Shown: one piece after another, positions 54,019-62,030 of the stretch | Position numbering within the stretch: position 1 is the first letter of the stretch | Layout of the letters: every line of letters starts with the position of its first letter | NCBI RefSeq assembly: GCF_013394775.1 | Contig: NZ_JABXYT010000001.1 | Coordinates: forward strand, 944,501 to 1,008,500 | Direction: 5' to 3' | Length of the DNA: 64,000 nt | Source of the DNA: Oribacterium sp. oral taxon 102 | Lineage (GTDB): Bacteria > Bacillota > Clostridia > Lachnospirales > Lachnospiraceae | The notes under the pieces: model-generated | Told to the model about the DNA's origin: nothing | The model's input: the letters and a program-made list of their open reading frames with translations, nothing else | Databases searched by the model: none | Position numbers and translations under genes: made by a program

Positions 54019-54047
54019 TTGCGAAAGATAGCTTCCTTTGCTATAAT
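54019..54047 (+). promoter_or_regulatory. Promoter of the 6S-like RNA
   Basis: TTGCGA at 54019-54024 and TATAAT at 54042-54047 with a 17-base spacer. The start would be at about 54054, exactly where the closing stem begins. Confidence 0.75.
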
Positions 54048-54054
54048 GCAGATA

Positions 54055-54242
54055 CAGAGAAACTTCTGGGGCGTGCGTGGCTGCACAATTTGAACCTACA
54101 AATATGACATACGGGATTCCGATATTTGAGGTATTGATATAATGCCTTCCCAAGGGTAAAGGACTATAGATGTATCCGTGAGGTAACCCACCTGGCTGCG
54201 AGCTAGGAGTCAAGCGTGCAGTACGGCGTTCTGGGGTCTCTG
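54055..54242 (+). ncRNA. ssrS: Probable 6S RNA
   Basis: A gene-free stretch with its own promoter and terminator. The 5' end (CAGAGA, then a GGCGTGCGTGGCTGCAC arm) pairs with the 3' end (GTGCAGTACGGC, then TCTCTG), giving one long interrupted hairpin of about 188 bases. Size, closed-end shape and a long A/T-rich central part fit 6S RNA, which mimics an open promoter and binds RNA polymerase holoenzyme. An SRP RNA, common after tadA, is excluded by lack of the GGAAGGAAG-type loop. A covariance-model search would settle it. Confidence 0.72.
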
Positions 54243-54258
54243 AAATGAGAAGAACTGC

Positions 54259-54289
54259 GGCTCCCTGTCTTTCCGACAGGGAGCCTTTT
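54259..54289 (+). terminator. Terminator of the 6S-like RNA
   Basis: GGCTCCCTGTC and GACAGGGAGCC form a perfect 11-base stem around TTTCC, followed by TTTT. Confidence 0.85.
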
Positions 54290-54424
54290 GCTGTATAAGT
54301 CCCCGTCAGGCGACCGAATGGCCGCCGTGCTTGCACGAGCGGGCATTCGGTCATCTGACGGGACAACAGGCATGAGCAAAAAAGCGATGCGAACACGGTG
54401 AGCAGAGCGATTTGCGAATGCCTG
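54290..54424 (-). repeat. Inverted copy of the structured dispersed repeat
   Basis: Read on the minus strand this matches 33289-33427 nearly throughout, ending in GGGGACTTATACAGCAAAA. Its central hairpin is CCGAATG...CATTCGG around GCCGTGC-TT-GCAC. The end abuts the 6S terminator. Confidence 0.7.
54316..54366 (+). repeat. Direct repeat copy 1 (51 bases)
   Basis: Starts GAATGGCCGCCGTGC and ends CTGACGGGACAA. It recurs at 54490-54540 with a single difference (CTTGC versus CCTGC). The intervening 123 bases hold a CGAAG hairpin (54439-54451) and GGACTTATA (54464-54472). Confidence 0.85.
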
Positions 54425-54489
54425 TTGGCAGCACGGAAGCTGCGAAGCAGCAAAGTGCTGCGGGGACTTATACAGGCGATGGTGATGGA

Positions 54490-54540
54490 GAATGGCCGCC
54501 GTGCCTGCACGAGCGGGCATTCGGTCATCTGACGGGACAA
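54490..54540 (+). repeat. Direct repeat copy 2 (51 bases)
   Basis: Second copy of the unit at 54316-54366, 50 of 51 bases identical. It ends 44 bases before the permease start codon. Confidence 0.85.
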
Positions 54541-54584
54541 TTCGAAAGGAATATTTACATGCTGCGATGCGGCAGGGAGAGACG

Positions 54585-55841
54585 ATGAAGAGGGAGAAAT
54601 GGGAGGAGCAGATCAAGTGGGGGCTTACCGCGTTCTTGGTTTTGGCGGCGGCGGTGGCGGTATACCTTTTGAGCACGAATCTGAAAACAATTCAGGCGGG
54701 ACTGAGCACGCTTCTGATGATCCTTCGTCCGATTATTTACGGGGCGGTGATGGCGTACCTGATGGCACCGGTCTATGACTGGGCGGCAGGCGCGGTGCGA
54801 AAGCGGCTCTCGCTGCTGTCTTCGGCAGAGAGAGCACAGACGGGGAAGCCTTCGGATAAGGGAATTGCGGAGCGGCTCCGGAAGCGGGCGGACAGAATGG
54901 AGGGGATTGCGAGGCTTACAGGGACACTTGCGGCGCTGCTGCTTCTCATCACAGTCAGCACCGGACTGGTTTCAATGGTGATCCCGGAGCTGCTGAAATC
55001 CGTCACGAACCTGATCAATACCTTTCCGTCAACTGCCGGAAATTTCTATGACAGTGCAAGTCAGGCCCTCTCCGGTTATCCGGAGGTTCAGACGACACTG
55101 GAGAATCTCTATGAGGAGCTGTACAGTTTTGTCTCCGGTTTTATGAGCAATACCCTGCTTCCGAATATACGAAATATCGTTGGTTCCCTTTCCAGCGGGA
55201 TTTTATCCATGGTGAAATGGCTGATGAATCTGCTGCTCGGGTTGATCGTGATGGTATATCTCCTGAATATGAAGGAAAAGCTGGTCGGACAGTTCCGGAA
55301 GCTGCTTTTCGCCTTTTTTCCGCAGCACATGGCGGAGGCGGTTGTATCGGAGCTGAAGTATATCGACAGGATGTTCGGCGGCTTCATCGTCGGAAAGATC
55401 GTGGACTCCGTGATCATCGGCTTCCTCACCTTCTTCGTACTCAGTGTGATGAAGATGCCCTACGTCATGCTGGTGTCGGTGGTAGTGGGTGCGACCAATG
55501 TGATCCCCTTCTTCGGCCCGTTCATCGGCGCGATACCTAGCTTTGTCCTGATCTTCCTCGCCAGTCCGATGCAGGGACTCTATTTCCTGATCGTGATTCT
55601 GGTGATTCAGCAGCTTGACGGTAATGTGATCGGACCGAAGATTCTCGGGAATTCTACCGGCGTTTCGAGCTTCTGGGTGCTGTTTTCGATCCTGCTCTTC
55701 GGCGGACTCTTCGGCTTCGTGGGTATGATTATCGCGGTGCCTACCTGGGCGGTGCTGATGAACCTCCTCCGCCGTTATGTGAACCGCAGGCTCCGCGAGA
55801 AGCGTCTCCCGGAGGATGCGGCGGCATATCAGGAGCTATGA
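54585..55841 (+). CDS. AI-2E family transporter-like permease
   Basis: A 418-residue polytopic protein of the UPF0118/AI-2E family. Two N-terminal spans (about 15-60) are followed by a charged loop, and a large extracytoplasmic region at about 130-215. A C-terminal bundle then has the conserved YIDRMFGGFIVGKIVDSVII and GATNVIPFFGPFIGAIPS motifs, and IQQLDGNVIGPKILGNSTG. Members export autoinducer-2 or act as sodium/proton antiporters; the role here is open. ATG 54585 after GGGAGAG was preferred over in-frame codons that run into the repeat. Confidence 0.9.
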   Translation: MKREKWEEQIKWGLTAFLVLAAAVAVYLLSTNLKTIQAGLSTLLMILRPIIYGAVMAYLMAPVYDWAAGAVRKRLSLLSSAERAQTGKPSDKGIAERLRKRADRMEGIARLTGTLAALLLLITVSTGLVSMVIPELLKSVTNLINTFPSTAGNFYDSASQALSGYPEVQTTLENLYEELYSFVSGFMSNTLLPNIRNIVGSLSSGILSMVKWLMNLLLGLIVMVYLLNMKEKLVGQFRKLLFAFFPQHMAEAVVSELKYIDRMFGGFIVGKIVDSVIIGFLTFFVLSVMKMPYVMLVSVVVGATNVIPFFGPFIGAIPSFVLIFLASPMQGLYFLIVILVIQQLDGNVIGPKILGNSTGVSSFWVLFSILLFGGLFGFVGMIIAVPTWAVLMNLLRRYVNRRLREKRLPEDAAAYQEL

Positions 55842-55867
55842 GGAGGAGAGGGGCGGCAAACGAAAAC

Positions 55868-55896
55868 TTGTAAGGCATTGATAAATGTAGTACACT
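55868..55896 (+). promoter_or_regulatory. Promoter of kduI
   Basis: TTGTAA at 55868-55873 and TACACT at 55891-55896, 17 bases apart, about 38 bases before the start codon. Confidence 0.55.
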
Positions 55897-55933
55897 TGAG
55901 ACCGTGCGCAGATGCAGAAATGGAGGTTCATAG

Positions 55934-56776
55934 ATGGAGATTCGTTACAGCGCCAATCCGGAGGATGTGAAGAGATATACGACAGAGGAGCTTCGCCGGG
56001 AGTTCCTGATCAGCGATTTGTACCGCTCAGACGAGGTTACGGCGGTTTATTCCCATGTGGATCGGATGGTTACTTTCGGCTGTATGCCGGTGAGGGAGGA
56101 GGTGCCGCTGGATAAGGGAATCGACTGCTGGCATAATTTCGGAACACACTACATTCTGGAGAGACGGGAGATCGGGATTTTCAATATCGGCGGTGCAGGC
56201 AGGATCATGGTGGATGGTACGGAGTACCGTCTTTCCTACAAGGACTGCCTTTATATCACGAAGGGGGCGAGGAAGGTCAGCTTCCGTTCGGATGAGCCTT
56301 CAAAGCCGGCGAAGTTCTACATGGTCTCTGCCCCGGCGCATATCAGCTATGAGACGAGGCTGATCACGATGCAGGAGGCGAACCATCGCCCGGTCGGTGA
56401 GCGGGCGCTCTCCAATGAGAGAGTCATCAATCAGTTCATACATCCGGATGTGCTGAAGACTGCGCAGCTCTCGATGGGGATGACAGAGCTCAAGGAGGGC
56501 TCCGTCTGGAATACGATGCCGAGCCATACGCATGAGCGCAGGATGGAAATCTACACCTATTTCGAGGTGCCGGAGGATCAGGCGGTGTTCCATTTTATGG
56601 GGCGTCCTCAGGAGACGAGGCATCTCGTGCTCCGGAATGAGGAAGCGGTAATTTCGCCGTCGTGGTCGATTCACAGCGCGGCAGCGACACACAACTATAC
56701 CTTCATCTGGGCAATGGGCGGAGAGAACCAGGAATTTGACGATATGGATACGATCCGTACACCGGATCTGCGATGA
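55934..56776 (+). CDS. kduI: 5-dehydro-4-deoxy-D-glucuronate isomerase
   Basis: KduI isomerises 5-keto-4-deoxyuronate, from pectin or glycosaminoglycan breakdown, toward 2-keto-3-deoxygluconate. The 280-residue cupin protein shows MEIRYSANPEDVKRYTTEEL, GCMPVREEVPLD and ERREIGIFNIGG. Its zinc-binding series is in MPSHTHERRMEIYTYFEV, and it ends with the typical WAMGGENQEFDDMD. kduD and a uronate kinase are not adjacent; the product could reach the KDPG aldolase encoded at 46705 after two further steps. Confidence 0.95.
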   Translation: MEIRYSANPEDVKRYTTEELRREFLISDLYRSDEVTAVYSHVDRMVTFGCMPVREEVPLDKGIDCWHNFGTHYILERREIGIFNIGGAGRIMVDGTEYRLSYKDCLYITKGARKVSFRSDEPSKPAKFYMVSAPAHISYETRLITMQEANHRPVGERALSNERVINQFIHPDVLKTAQLSMGMTELKEGSVWNTMPSHTHERRMEIYTYFEVPEDQAVFHFMGRPQETRHLVLRNEEAVISPSWSIHSAAATHNYTFIWAMGGENQEFDDMDTIRTPDLR

Positions 56777-56780
56777 GGGG

Positions 56781-56855
56781 TAAAGGGAAACGCTGATTGG
56801 ATTGTAAGCTTATATGCCAATGGGATGTGAATTACGAATTTATCAGTGCTTCTAA
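56781..56855. mobile_element. Short MITE-like element (about 70 bases)
   Basis: GGGAAACGCTGAT (56785-56797) and inverted AGAAGCACTGAT at the other end are flanked by TAAA on both sides (56781-56784 and 56852-56855). The right end (GTGAATTACGAATTTATCAG) resembles the right end of the 47726-48096 element. No coding capacity. Confidence 0.6.
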
Positions 56856-56962
56856 AGAGCGCGGCGCAGAATCCGGTGAAGCAGTGGAGCGGCGCGCAGA
56901 CTTTACAATATGCGGCGTGATTTACCACATTCGGATTACATGAAAATTGAGGAGAAAACAGC

Positions 56963-57514
56963 ATGGCAACATTACTGGAAAACTGGAGAGTGCAGGCCTA
57001 CGGGGACGGACGCGCGAAGGCGGAGCAGGAGAAGCTCTGGCAGGAATACTTTGCGTTGGAGAAGGGCTTCTATGCGGAGGTTCTGAAGGATCCGAGCCAT
57101 GTCTTTACCGGCTCTGTACAGGAGCTGGCGGAGCACTTTGGCATCAATGTCTTTTACTTTACCGGCATACTGGACGGCATCGATGAGTCTCTGAAGGGCT
57201 TCCATAACCCGATCGAGACGATGGATGAGAACACCGAGGTTCGCATCGAGATCGACCCGGAGAAGCTTTATTACAATATGGTGGAGGCGAAGGCGAGCTG
57301 GCTCTACGGGCTTCCGGAGTGGGACGGCATTCTCTCCGAGGAGAGGCGCAGGGAACTGTACAAGGAGCAGAAGAAGTCCGGCACTGTCCGCAGAGAGTCG
57401 AAGAAGATTTACCCGAACGACCCGTGTCCCTGCGGTTCCGGAAAGAAGTACAAGAAGTGCCATATGCGGCAGGACGAGGAGATGGCAATGAAGGCGCTCT
57501 CTGAGGAGGCTTGA
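56963..57514 (+). CDS. SEC-C zinc-motif protein
   Basis: A 183-residue cytosolic protein. A helical N-terminal domain of about 140 residues, including [20 protein letters not shown], is followed by a C-terminal SEC-C zinc motif [14 protein letters not shown] (about 154-167), as found at the end of SecA. The motif usually contacts the ribosome or partner proteins. The end overlaps the Hsp33 gene (TGATG), and the pairing hints at a role in protein quality control; this is inference. Confidence 0.85.
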   Translation: MATLLENWRVQAYGDGRAKAEQEKLWQEYFALEKGFYAEVLKDPSHVFTGSVQELAEHFGINVFYFTGILDGIDESLKGFHNPIETMDENTEVRIEIDPEKLYYNMVEAKASWLYGLPEWDGILSEERRRELYKEQKKSGTVRRESKKIYPNDPCPCGSGKKYKKCHMRQDEEMAMKALSEEA

Positions 57515-58440
57515 TGGGAGAGAACTATGTGATCCGCGCGACGGCGATGCAGGGACAGATCCGTGCCTTCGCCTGTACGACCAGAGATGTCGCAGAGGAG
57601 CAGAGGCGCGTACACAATACTTCTCCGATCATCACTGCGGCGGTCGGCAGATGCATGAGCGCCGCAGTGATGATGGCGGTGGATATGAAGGGAGACAAAG
57701 ACCTCCTGACGCTCTCGATCCGGGGAGACGGACCGATCCGAGGCATCACGGTGACGGCGGATACGCACGGACATGTGAAGGGCTATTGTCAAAACCCGAA
57801 TGTCATACTTCCCGCGAATGAGGCGCATCATCTGAATGTGGGCGGTGCGGTCGGCAGCGGGCTGCTTTCTGTGATTCGGGACAGCGGACTGAAGGAGCCC
57901 TATGTCGGCCAGACCGAGCTCAGAACCGGAGAAATCGCAGAGGATCTGACCTATTATTTCGCGGCGAGCGAGCAGGTGCCGTCCTCTGTTGGACTCGGTG
58001 TGCTGATGACAAAGGAGAATACCGTGGATCAGTCCGGCGGCTTCCTCATTCAGCTCCTGCCGGGGGCGGAGGAGGAAGTGATCTCCCGCTTGGAGGCACA
58101 GCTCTCTGCGATTCATTCCGTGACGGATATGCTGAAGGCGGGGATGCGCCCGGAGGAGATGCTCCGGCATATTCTCGGCGATATGGAGTTGGAGCTGAAG
58201 GACAGAACCGAGGTCAGTTATCACTGTGACTGCAGCAGGGAGAGGGTTGAACAGGTGCTGCTTTCGATCAGCCGGAAGGATCTGCTGGAGCTTGCCAATG
58301 AGGGGAAATCGCAGGAGGTAAGCTGCGATTTCTGCGGGAAGCGTTATCTTTTCTCTTCGGAGGAACTGAAAATGCTGCTGAACCGCAGTCACCTCACTTC
58401 GATAAAGAGCGTGGGCGGAATGAAAGAAACAAATTTCTAA
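57514..58440 (+). CDS. hslO: Redox-regulated chaperone Hsp33
   Basis: Hsp33 is a holdase switched on by oxidative unfolding. The 308-residue protein has the N-terminal domain ([20 protein letters not shown], then VGRCMSAAVMMA, GDGPIRGITVTAD and GHVKGYCQNP). The C-terminal zinc switch has four cysteines as CDC (HCDCSRERV) and CxxC (CDFCGKRY). ATG 57514 overlaps the stop of the SEC-C gene; a TTG at 57511 is one codon upstream. All four zinc cysteines are present, so it should be functional. Confidence 0.95.
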   Translation: MGENYVIRATAMQGQIRAFACTTRDVAEEQRRVHNTSPIITAAVGRCMSAAVMMAVDMKGDKDLLTLSIRGDGPIRGITVTADTHGHVKGYCQNPNVILPANEAHHLNVGGAVGSGLLSVIRDSGLKEPYVGQTELRTGEIAEDLTYYFAASEQVPSSVGLGVLMTKENTVDQSGGFLIQLLPGAEEEVISRLEAQLSAIHSVTDMLKAGMRPEEMLRHILGDMELELKDRTEVSYHCDCSRERVEQVLLSISRKDLLELANEGKSQEVSCDFCGKRYLFSSEELKMLLNRSHLTSIKSVGGMKETNF

Positions 58441-58468
58441 AAAAAATATAAACTCCTTAGAGGCGGAA

Positions 58469-58497
58469 TTGACCGCGGGATGGGGATTTGATAAATT
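58469..58497 (+). promoter_or_regulatory. Promoter of the FMN-binding lipoprotein gene
   Basis: TTGACC at 58469-58474 and TAAATT at 58492-58497 with a 17-base spacer. Confidence 0.6.
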
Positions 58498-58503
58498 ATT
58501 ATC

Positions 58504-58606
58504 TGCCGCCGTACCGAATTCCGGCAGGCACTGCGGGTACGCTCCGGCGGCATCGGGATTCCGATACGGTAATCTATTAAAAAGGGATGGCGGGGGGACT
58601 GCCATC
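58504..58606 (+). other. Leader with three hairpins
   Basis: The transcribed leader holds a GC-rich stem (58505-58515 with 58535-58551), ATCGG-GATT-CCGAT (58552-58565) and GATGGC...GCCATC (58586-58606). The last hairpin ends just before the ribosome site AAGGAGAG. No known riboswitch was recognised. Confidence 0.4.
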
Positions 58607-58624
58607 TGAAAAGGAGAGAGGATT

Positions 58625-59965
58625 ATGAAGAAAATTCTGACAGCAGCAGCGATTGCCGCCCTGGGGCTTTCTCTTGCAGCCTGCGGCAGCAAGGCAGCAG
58701 AGAGCACTGCGGCCGCAGCGGAGGCGGAGACATTGACCGGCTCTGCGGAGGGCTTCGGCGGGGTGGTCAGCGTCAGCCTGAGCAGAGTGGGCGGCAAGAT
58801 CACGGAGGCGAAGCTCACGGGAGACGGCGAGACCCCTGATATCGGCGGGAAGGCACTTGCGGAGCTGGAGAAGCAGATCGTTAGCGCGAACGGCGCGCAG
58901 ATCGACGGCGTTTCCGGCGCGACGGTTACCAGCACCGCGGCAAAGAATGCCGTGAAGGCGGCTCTTGGGGAGGAGCCTGCGACAGAGGCTTCCGAGACTT
59001 CTTCTATCACGGCAGAGGCGACAACAGCTGCAGCAGAAAAGACGGTCGGTGAGAACGGGCTGTCAATTGGGGAGGCATATACCGCGCCGAAGTCCTCCAA
59101 GGGCTTCATACAGACCGTGGCGGTCGTGCAGGATGATACAGTGGTAGCGGCATATATTGACGAATTCCAGTTTATGCCGACAGATACCGAGGGGATCGTC
59201 GGTGTGCCGAACAGCGACGCGGACTTCGGCGCGGGCTATGCAGAAGGACAGGTTCTTACTTCGAAGAGGGAGAACAATCGTGTCTACAGCGATCAGATGA
59301 TGCAGTATGCGCAGTCTACCCATGACATCGCGGACGGCTTCGATACGATACAGAAGTTTGTAGCCGGAAAGACTCTGGCAGAGCTCGAGACGCTTGCCGG
59401 GAAGGAGGATGCCGTAGATGCCGTATCCGGCGCGACGCTAAAGAATACCGGATATTACATCCAGGCTATCGTGGATGCAGCGAAGGCCGCACAGATGAAT
59501 CCGGTTGTTTCCTATGACGGAGAGCTGGATAAGCTGAATTTGAAGGTGATTCTCGGTGCTGCACACGGCACAAAGTGCTTCTCTACAGCGGCTGTTCTGA
59601 CGGATGGTGAGAATATCATTGACAGCTATCTGGATGAGTTCCAGTTTGTAGATGCAGACGCGCAGGGTATCACCCCGATTCCGTATACAGATGATGAGTT
59701 TAAGAACGGCCTCGCGGCGGGGAAGACGCTGATCTCCAAGAGGGTGAATGATGCTTTTTACAGTGCACTGATGGCAGAGAAGGCGAAGGCGACCCATCAT
59801 ATCGCGGAGGGCTACCAGCTCATCGAGAACGCGGTGAACGGACACAGCATCGCGGATGCGGAGGTACTTGCCGGCAAGGACAATGCGGCAGACGCTGTAT
59901 CCGGCTCTACTCTGGCAGATACGACCAACTATATCGCTCTGATCGTTTCGGCTGCGAAGCAGTGA
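58625..59965 (+). CDS. FMN-binding-domain lipoprotein with three repeats
   Basis: A 446-residue lipoprotein (lipobox SLAAC, Cys20). Residues about 35-115 form an FMN_bind domain with the flavinylation-type motif SGATVT (97-102), whose last Thr is the usual attachment site for ApbE-linked FMN. Two further modules of about 135 residues follow; each has DEFQFM/DEFQFV and ends in SGATLK (268-273) or SGSTLA (426-431). There the acceptor Thr is replaced by Lys and Ala. Proteins of this type take part in extracellular electron transfer in Gram-positives. A terminator follows at 59983. Confidence 0.85.
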   Translation: MKKILTAAAIAALGLSLAACGSKAAESTAAAAEAETLTGSAEGFGGVVSVSLSRVGGKITEAKLTGDGETPDIGGKALAELEKQIVSANGAQIDGVSGATVTSTAAKNAVKAALGEEPATEASETSSITAEATTAAAEKTVGENGLSIGEAYTAPKSSKGFIQTVAVVQDDTVVAAYIDEFQFMPTDTEGIVGVPNSDADFGAGYAEGQVLTSKRENNRVYSDQMMQYAQSTHDIADGFDTIQKFVAGKTLAELETLAGKEDAVDAVSGATLKNTGYYIQAIVDAAKAAQMNPVVSYDGELDKLNLKVILGAAHGTKCFSTAAVLTDGENIIDSYLDEFQFVDADAQGITPIPYTDDEFKNGLAAGKTLISKRVNDAFYSALMAEKAKATHHIAEGYQLIENAVNGHSIADAEVLAGKDNAADAVSGSTLADTTNYIALIVSAAKQ

Positions 59966-59982
59966 TTCGGCACAGACATTCC

Positions 59983-60010
59983 GGACGGGCTCCTGCGGGA
60001 GTCCGTCTTT
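59983..60010 (+). terminator. Terminator after the FMN-binding lipoprotein gene
   Basis: GGACGGGCTCC and GGGAGTCCGTC form a stem around TGC, followed by TTTT. Confidence 0.78.
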
Positions 60011-60120
60011 TACTGTTTCCCCGGAATCCGGAGACGGATGATGGCAAAAGAGGGGAAAATCAGAGAGCGGAGAGTGCTAAAATATGAAATCGGTTTCTGG
60101 AAAAGGATAGGGAGGCTGAG

Positions 60121-61047
60121 ATGGGAAAGAGAAATGGGATCGTCGTTTTCGGCGCGGTATTTGTGGATATCAAGGGCTATCCTATGGCGCAGTTCAATCC
60201 GGGCGGCAGAAATGTCGGAAGGGTTCTGCAGGTACATGGCGGAGTCAGCCGGAATGTCGTGGAGGATATCGCGAATGTGGAGCTGAAGCCGACCTTCGTC
60301 AGCGTCGTGGATAACAGCGGCATGGGGGAGGAGGTCGTGCAGAAGCTGAACCGGCATAAGGTGAATACGCGCTATATCCGGCGCGTCGAGGGCGGGCTCG
60401 GTACCTGGCTGGTGATCTTTGACAATGAGGGAGACGTGGCGGCCTCCATTTCCAAGCGCCCGGATCTATCTGCCGTAGCGAGTGTGCTGGAGGAATCGGG
60501 AGATGAGATTATCAGCGGCGCGGACAGCGTGGTGGTGGAGATCGATATGGAGGCCGCGCTTCTGAAGCGGATTTTCGAGCTTTCGGCAAAGTATGGGAAG
60601 ACCGTCTATGCGGTCGTCTCGAATATGTCCATCGCGATGGAGCGAAGAGATCTCCTGAAGCAGACCGGCTGTATTGTCTGTAACGATCAGGAGGCAGGGC
60701 TCCTGTTTTCCGAGAACTATGAGGATCTGGATGGACAGCGGCTCGCTGCCGTCATGAAGGAGAAGGTGAAGCTCGCGAGGATCCCGAAGATGGTGGTGAC
60801 GATGGGGGAGAAGGGCGCCGTCTATGCGGAGGAAAACGGCGAGTACGGCTTCTGCCCGGCGACGCGGGTCAGTGTCGTGGATACGGCTGGAGCAGGAGAT
60901 GCCTTCTTCGCGGGAATCGCAATCGGTCTCACCTACGGGAAGACTTTGCGGGAATCCTGCGGGATCGGAACACGGCTCGCCTCCTCTGTCATCAGCACGA
61001 AGGAGAATGTCTGCCCGCGTTTCCTGCCGGCGGAGCTGGGACTATGA
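60121..61047 (+). CDS. PfkB-family carbohydrate kinase
   Basis: A 308-residue ribokinase-fold kinase. The N-terminus GIVVFGAVFVDIKGYPMAQF and the substrate region GRNVGRVLQVHGGVSRNVVE are typical of sugar or nucleoside kinases. The ATP/anion-hole motif is DTAGAGDAFFAG near the C-terminus with the catalytic Asp. The sugar substrate cannot be told. It lies between an electron-transfer-like lipoprotein and a convergent pyridoxal kinase gene, so context gives little help. ATG 60121 after AGGGAGGCTG. Confidence 0.9.
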   Translation: MGKRNGIVVFGAVFVDIKGYPMAQFNPGGRNVGRVLQVHGGVSRNVVEDIANVELKPTFVSVVDNSGMGEEVVQKLNRHKVNTRYIRRVEGGLGTWLVIFDNEGDVAASISKRPDLSAVASVLEESGDEIISGADSVVVEIDMEAALLKRIFELSAKYGKTVYAVVSNMSIAMERRDLLKQTGCIVCNDQEAGLLFSENYEDLDGQRLAAVMKEKVKLARIPKMVVTMGEKGAVYAEENGEYGFCPATRVSVVDTAGAGDAFFAGIAIGLTYGKTLRESCGIGTRLASSVISTKENVCPRFLPAELGL

Positions 61048-61078
61048 GAGATTAAGAGATTGTCCCGTGCTCCTGATC

Positions 61079-61924
61079 CTATACGCCGGCGGCGGACAGC
61101 TTTGCGAGCAGCATCGGGATTTCGGGCTCGAAGCATACGCCGCAGCGGCTGTCTCGCCCCTGGCTTTGGCTTGCCTTGATGCAGGAAACGGTGAAGTCTG
61201 CGGCGAGCGAGAGTGACTGCCGCAGGGGAAGCCCCTTCGCGAGTGCGCCGACCGTGACGCTGGAGAAGATATCCCCGGTACCGTGATAGCCTGCGCCGCA
61301 CTTCTCATGGCTGTAGGAGAAGAATTCATGCGAACGGAGATCCAGACCGTACACACCGGTTCGTCCTGCCTCGGCGGAAACGCCGGTCAGGACGATCGCC
61401 TGTCTCGTGCCGAGAGGTATGAGCGCCTCCAGGACGTCCCGGAGGTAGTCCTCGTCATAGCTTTCCCGGTATGCTATGCCGGAGAGCAGCGCCGCCTCGG
61501 TCAGATTCGGCGCGATGATGTCCGCGGCGGCGCAGAGCTGCGCCATTACAGCAGGAAAGGAGGGGGAGAAGCCGGAATAGAGTCTCCCGTTGTCTGCCAT
61601 CGCGGGATCCACGAAGCGAAGCGGGGTGTTGTCGGAGAAACAGCGGAAAAAGTCGATCGCGAAGCGAACCTGTGACTCGGAGGCGAGGTAGCCGCTGTAG
61701 ATCACATCGAAGCGGAGCCCGAGGCTGCTCCAATGCTCGCTGATTTTCGGAAGCGCCGCATCGAGTCTCATACAGTGCGCTCCCGGAAATAGCGTGTGCG
61801 TGGAGAGAATTGCGGTTGGGAGCACCGCGGTCTCCGCGCCCATGGCGGAGAGCAGCGGCAGAGCGACGGTGAGGGAGCATTTCCCGAAGCAGGAGAGATC
61901 CTGTATGGTGACAACCTTAGGCAT
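61079..61924 (-). CDS. Pyridoxal/pyridoxamine kinase
   Basis: A 281-residue ribokinase-superfamily enzyme of the PdxK/PdxY type that phosphorylates B6 vitamers. It shows VTIQDLSCFGKCSLTVALP, LPTAILSTHT, FVDPAMADNGRLYSGF, APNLTEAALLSG and the ATP/anion-hole GYHGTGDIFSS. It is transcribed toward the PfkB gene, so the two converge with only about 30 bases between them. Confidence 0.9.
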   Translation of the reverse strand: MPKVVTIQDLSCFGKCSLTVALPLLSAMGAETAVLPTAILSTHTLFPGAHCMRLDAALPKISEHWSSLGLRFDVIYSGYLASESQVRFAIDFFRCFSDNTPLRFVDPAMADNGRLYSGFSPSFPAVMAQLCAAADIIAPNLTEAALLSGIAYRESYDEDYLRDVLEALIPLGTRQAIVLTGVSAEAGRTGVYGLDLRSHEFFSYSHEKCGAGYHGTGDIFSSVTVGALAKGLPLRQSLSLAADFTVSCIKASQSQGRDSRCGVCFEPEIPMLLAKLSAAGV

Positions 61925-62002
61925 GAGATTTCCTTTCCGAGGCTTTTGGGATGGCGTTATTTACGATCCGTATGCCATGGACATGTGGCTTCCCTGATTT
62001 AA

Positions 62003-62028
62003 TCCGTGTTTCCCTGAAGAAACACGGA
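62003..62028. repeat. Perfect hairpin with MITE-end-like arms
   Basis: TCCGTGTTTC and GAAACACGGA flank CCTGAA in a perfect 10-base stem. The arms resemble the GTGTTTCCC/GGGAAACAC ends of the MITE-like elements, suggesting a remnant at the edge of the decayed region. Confidence 0.4.
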
Positions 62029-62030
62029 GG

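Noticed and set aside
54055..54242. SRP (4.5S) RNA
   Set aside because: The location after tadA suggested it, but the conserved GGAAGGAAG-type tetraloop/asymmetric-loop region is missing and the ends and length fit 6S RNA better.
54290..54584. CRISPR array
   Set aside because: Only two repeat copies with a long non-uniform spacer, and no cas genes in the window.
54203..54676. Minus-strand frame across the repeats before the permease gene
   Set aside because: The repeated peptide (PSDDRMPARA) comes only from the 51-base DNA repeats; no start signal or family match.
58504..58606. FMN riboswitch
   Set aside because: An FMN-binding product made this attractive, but the six-way-junction consensus (AGGATATGAGG-type start and GAAAGC block) is not present.
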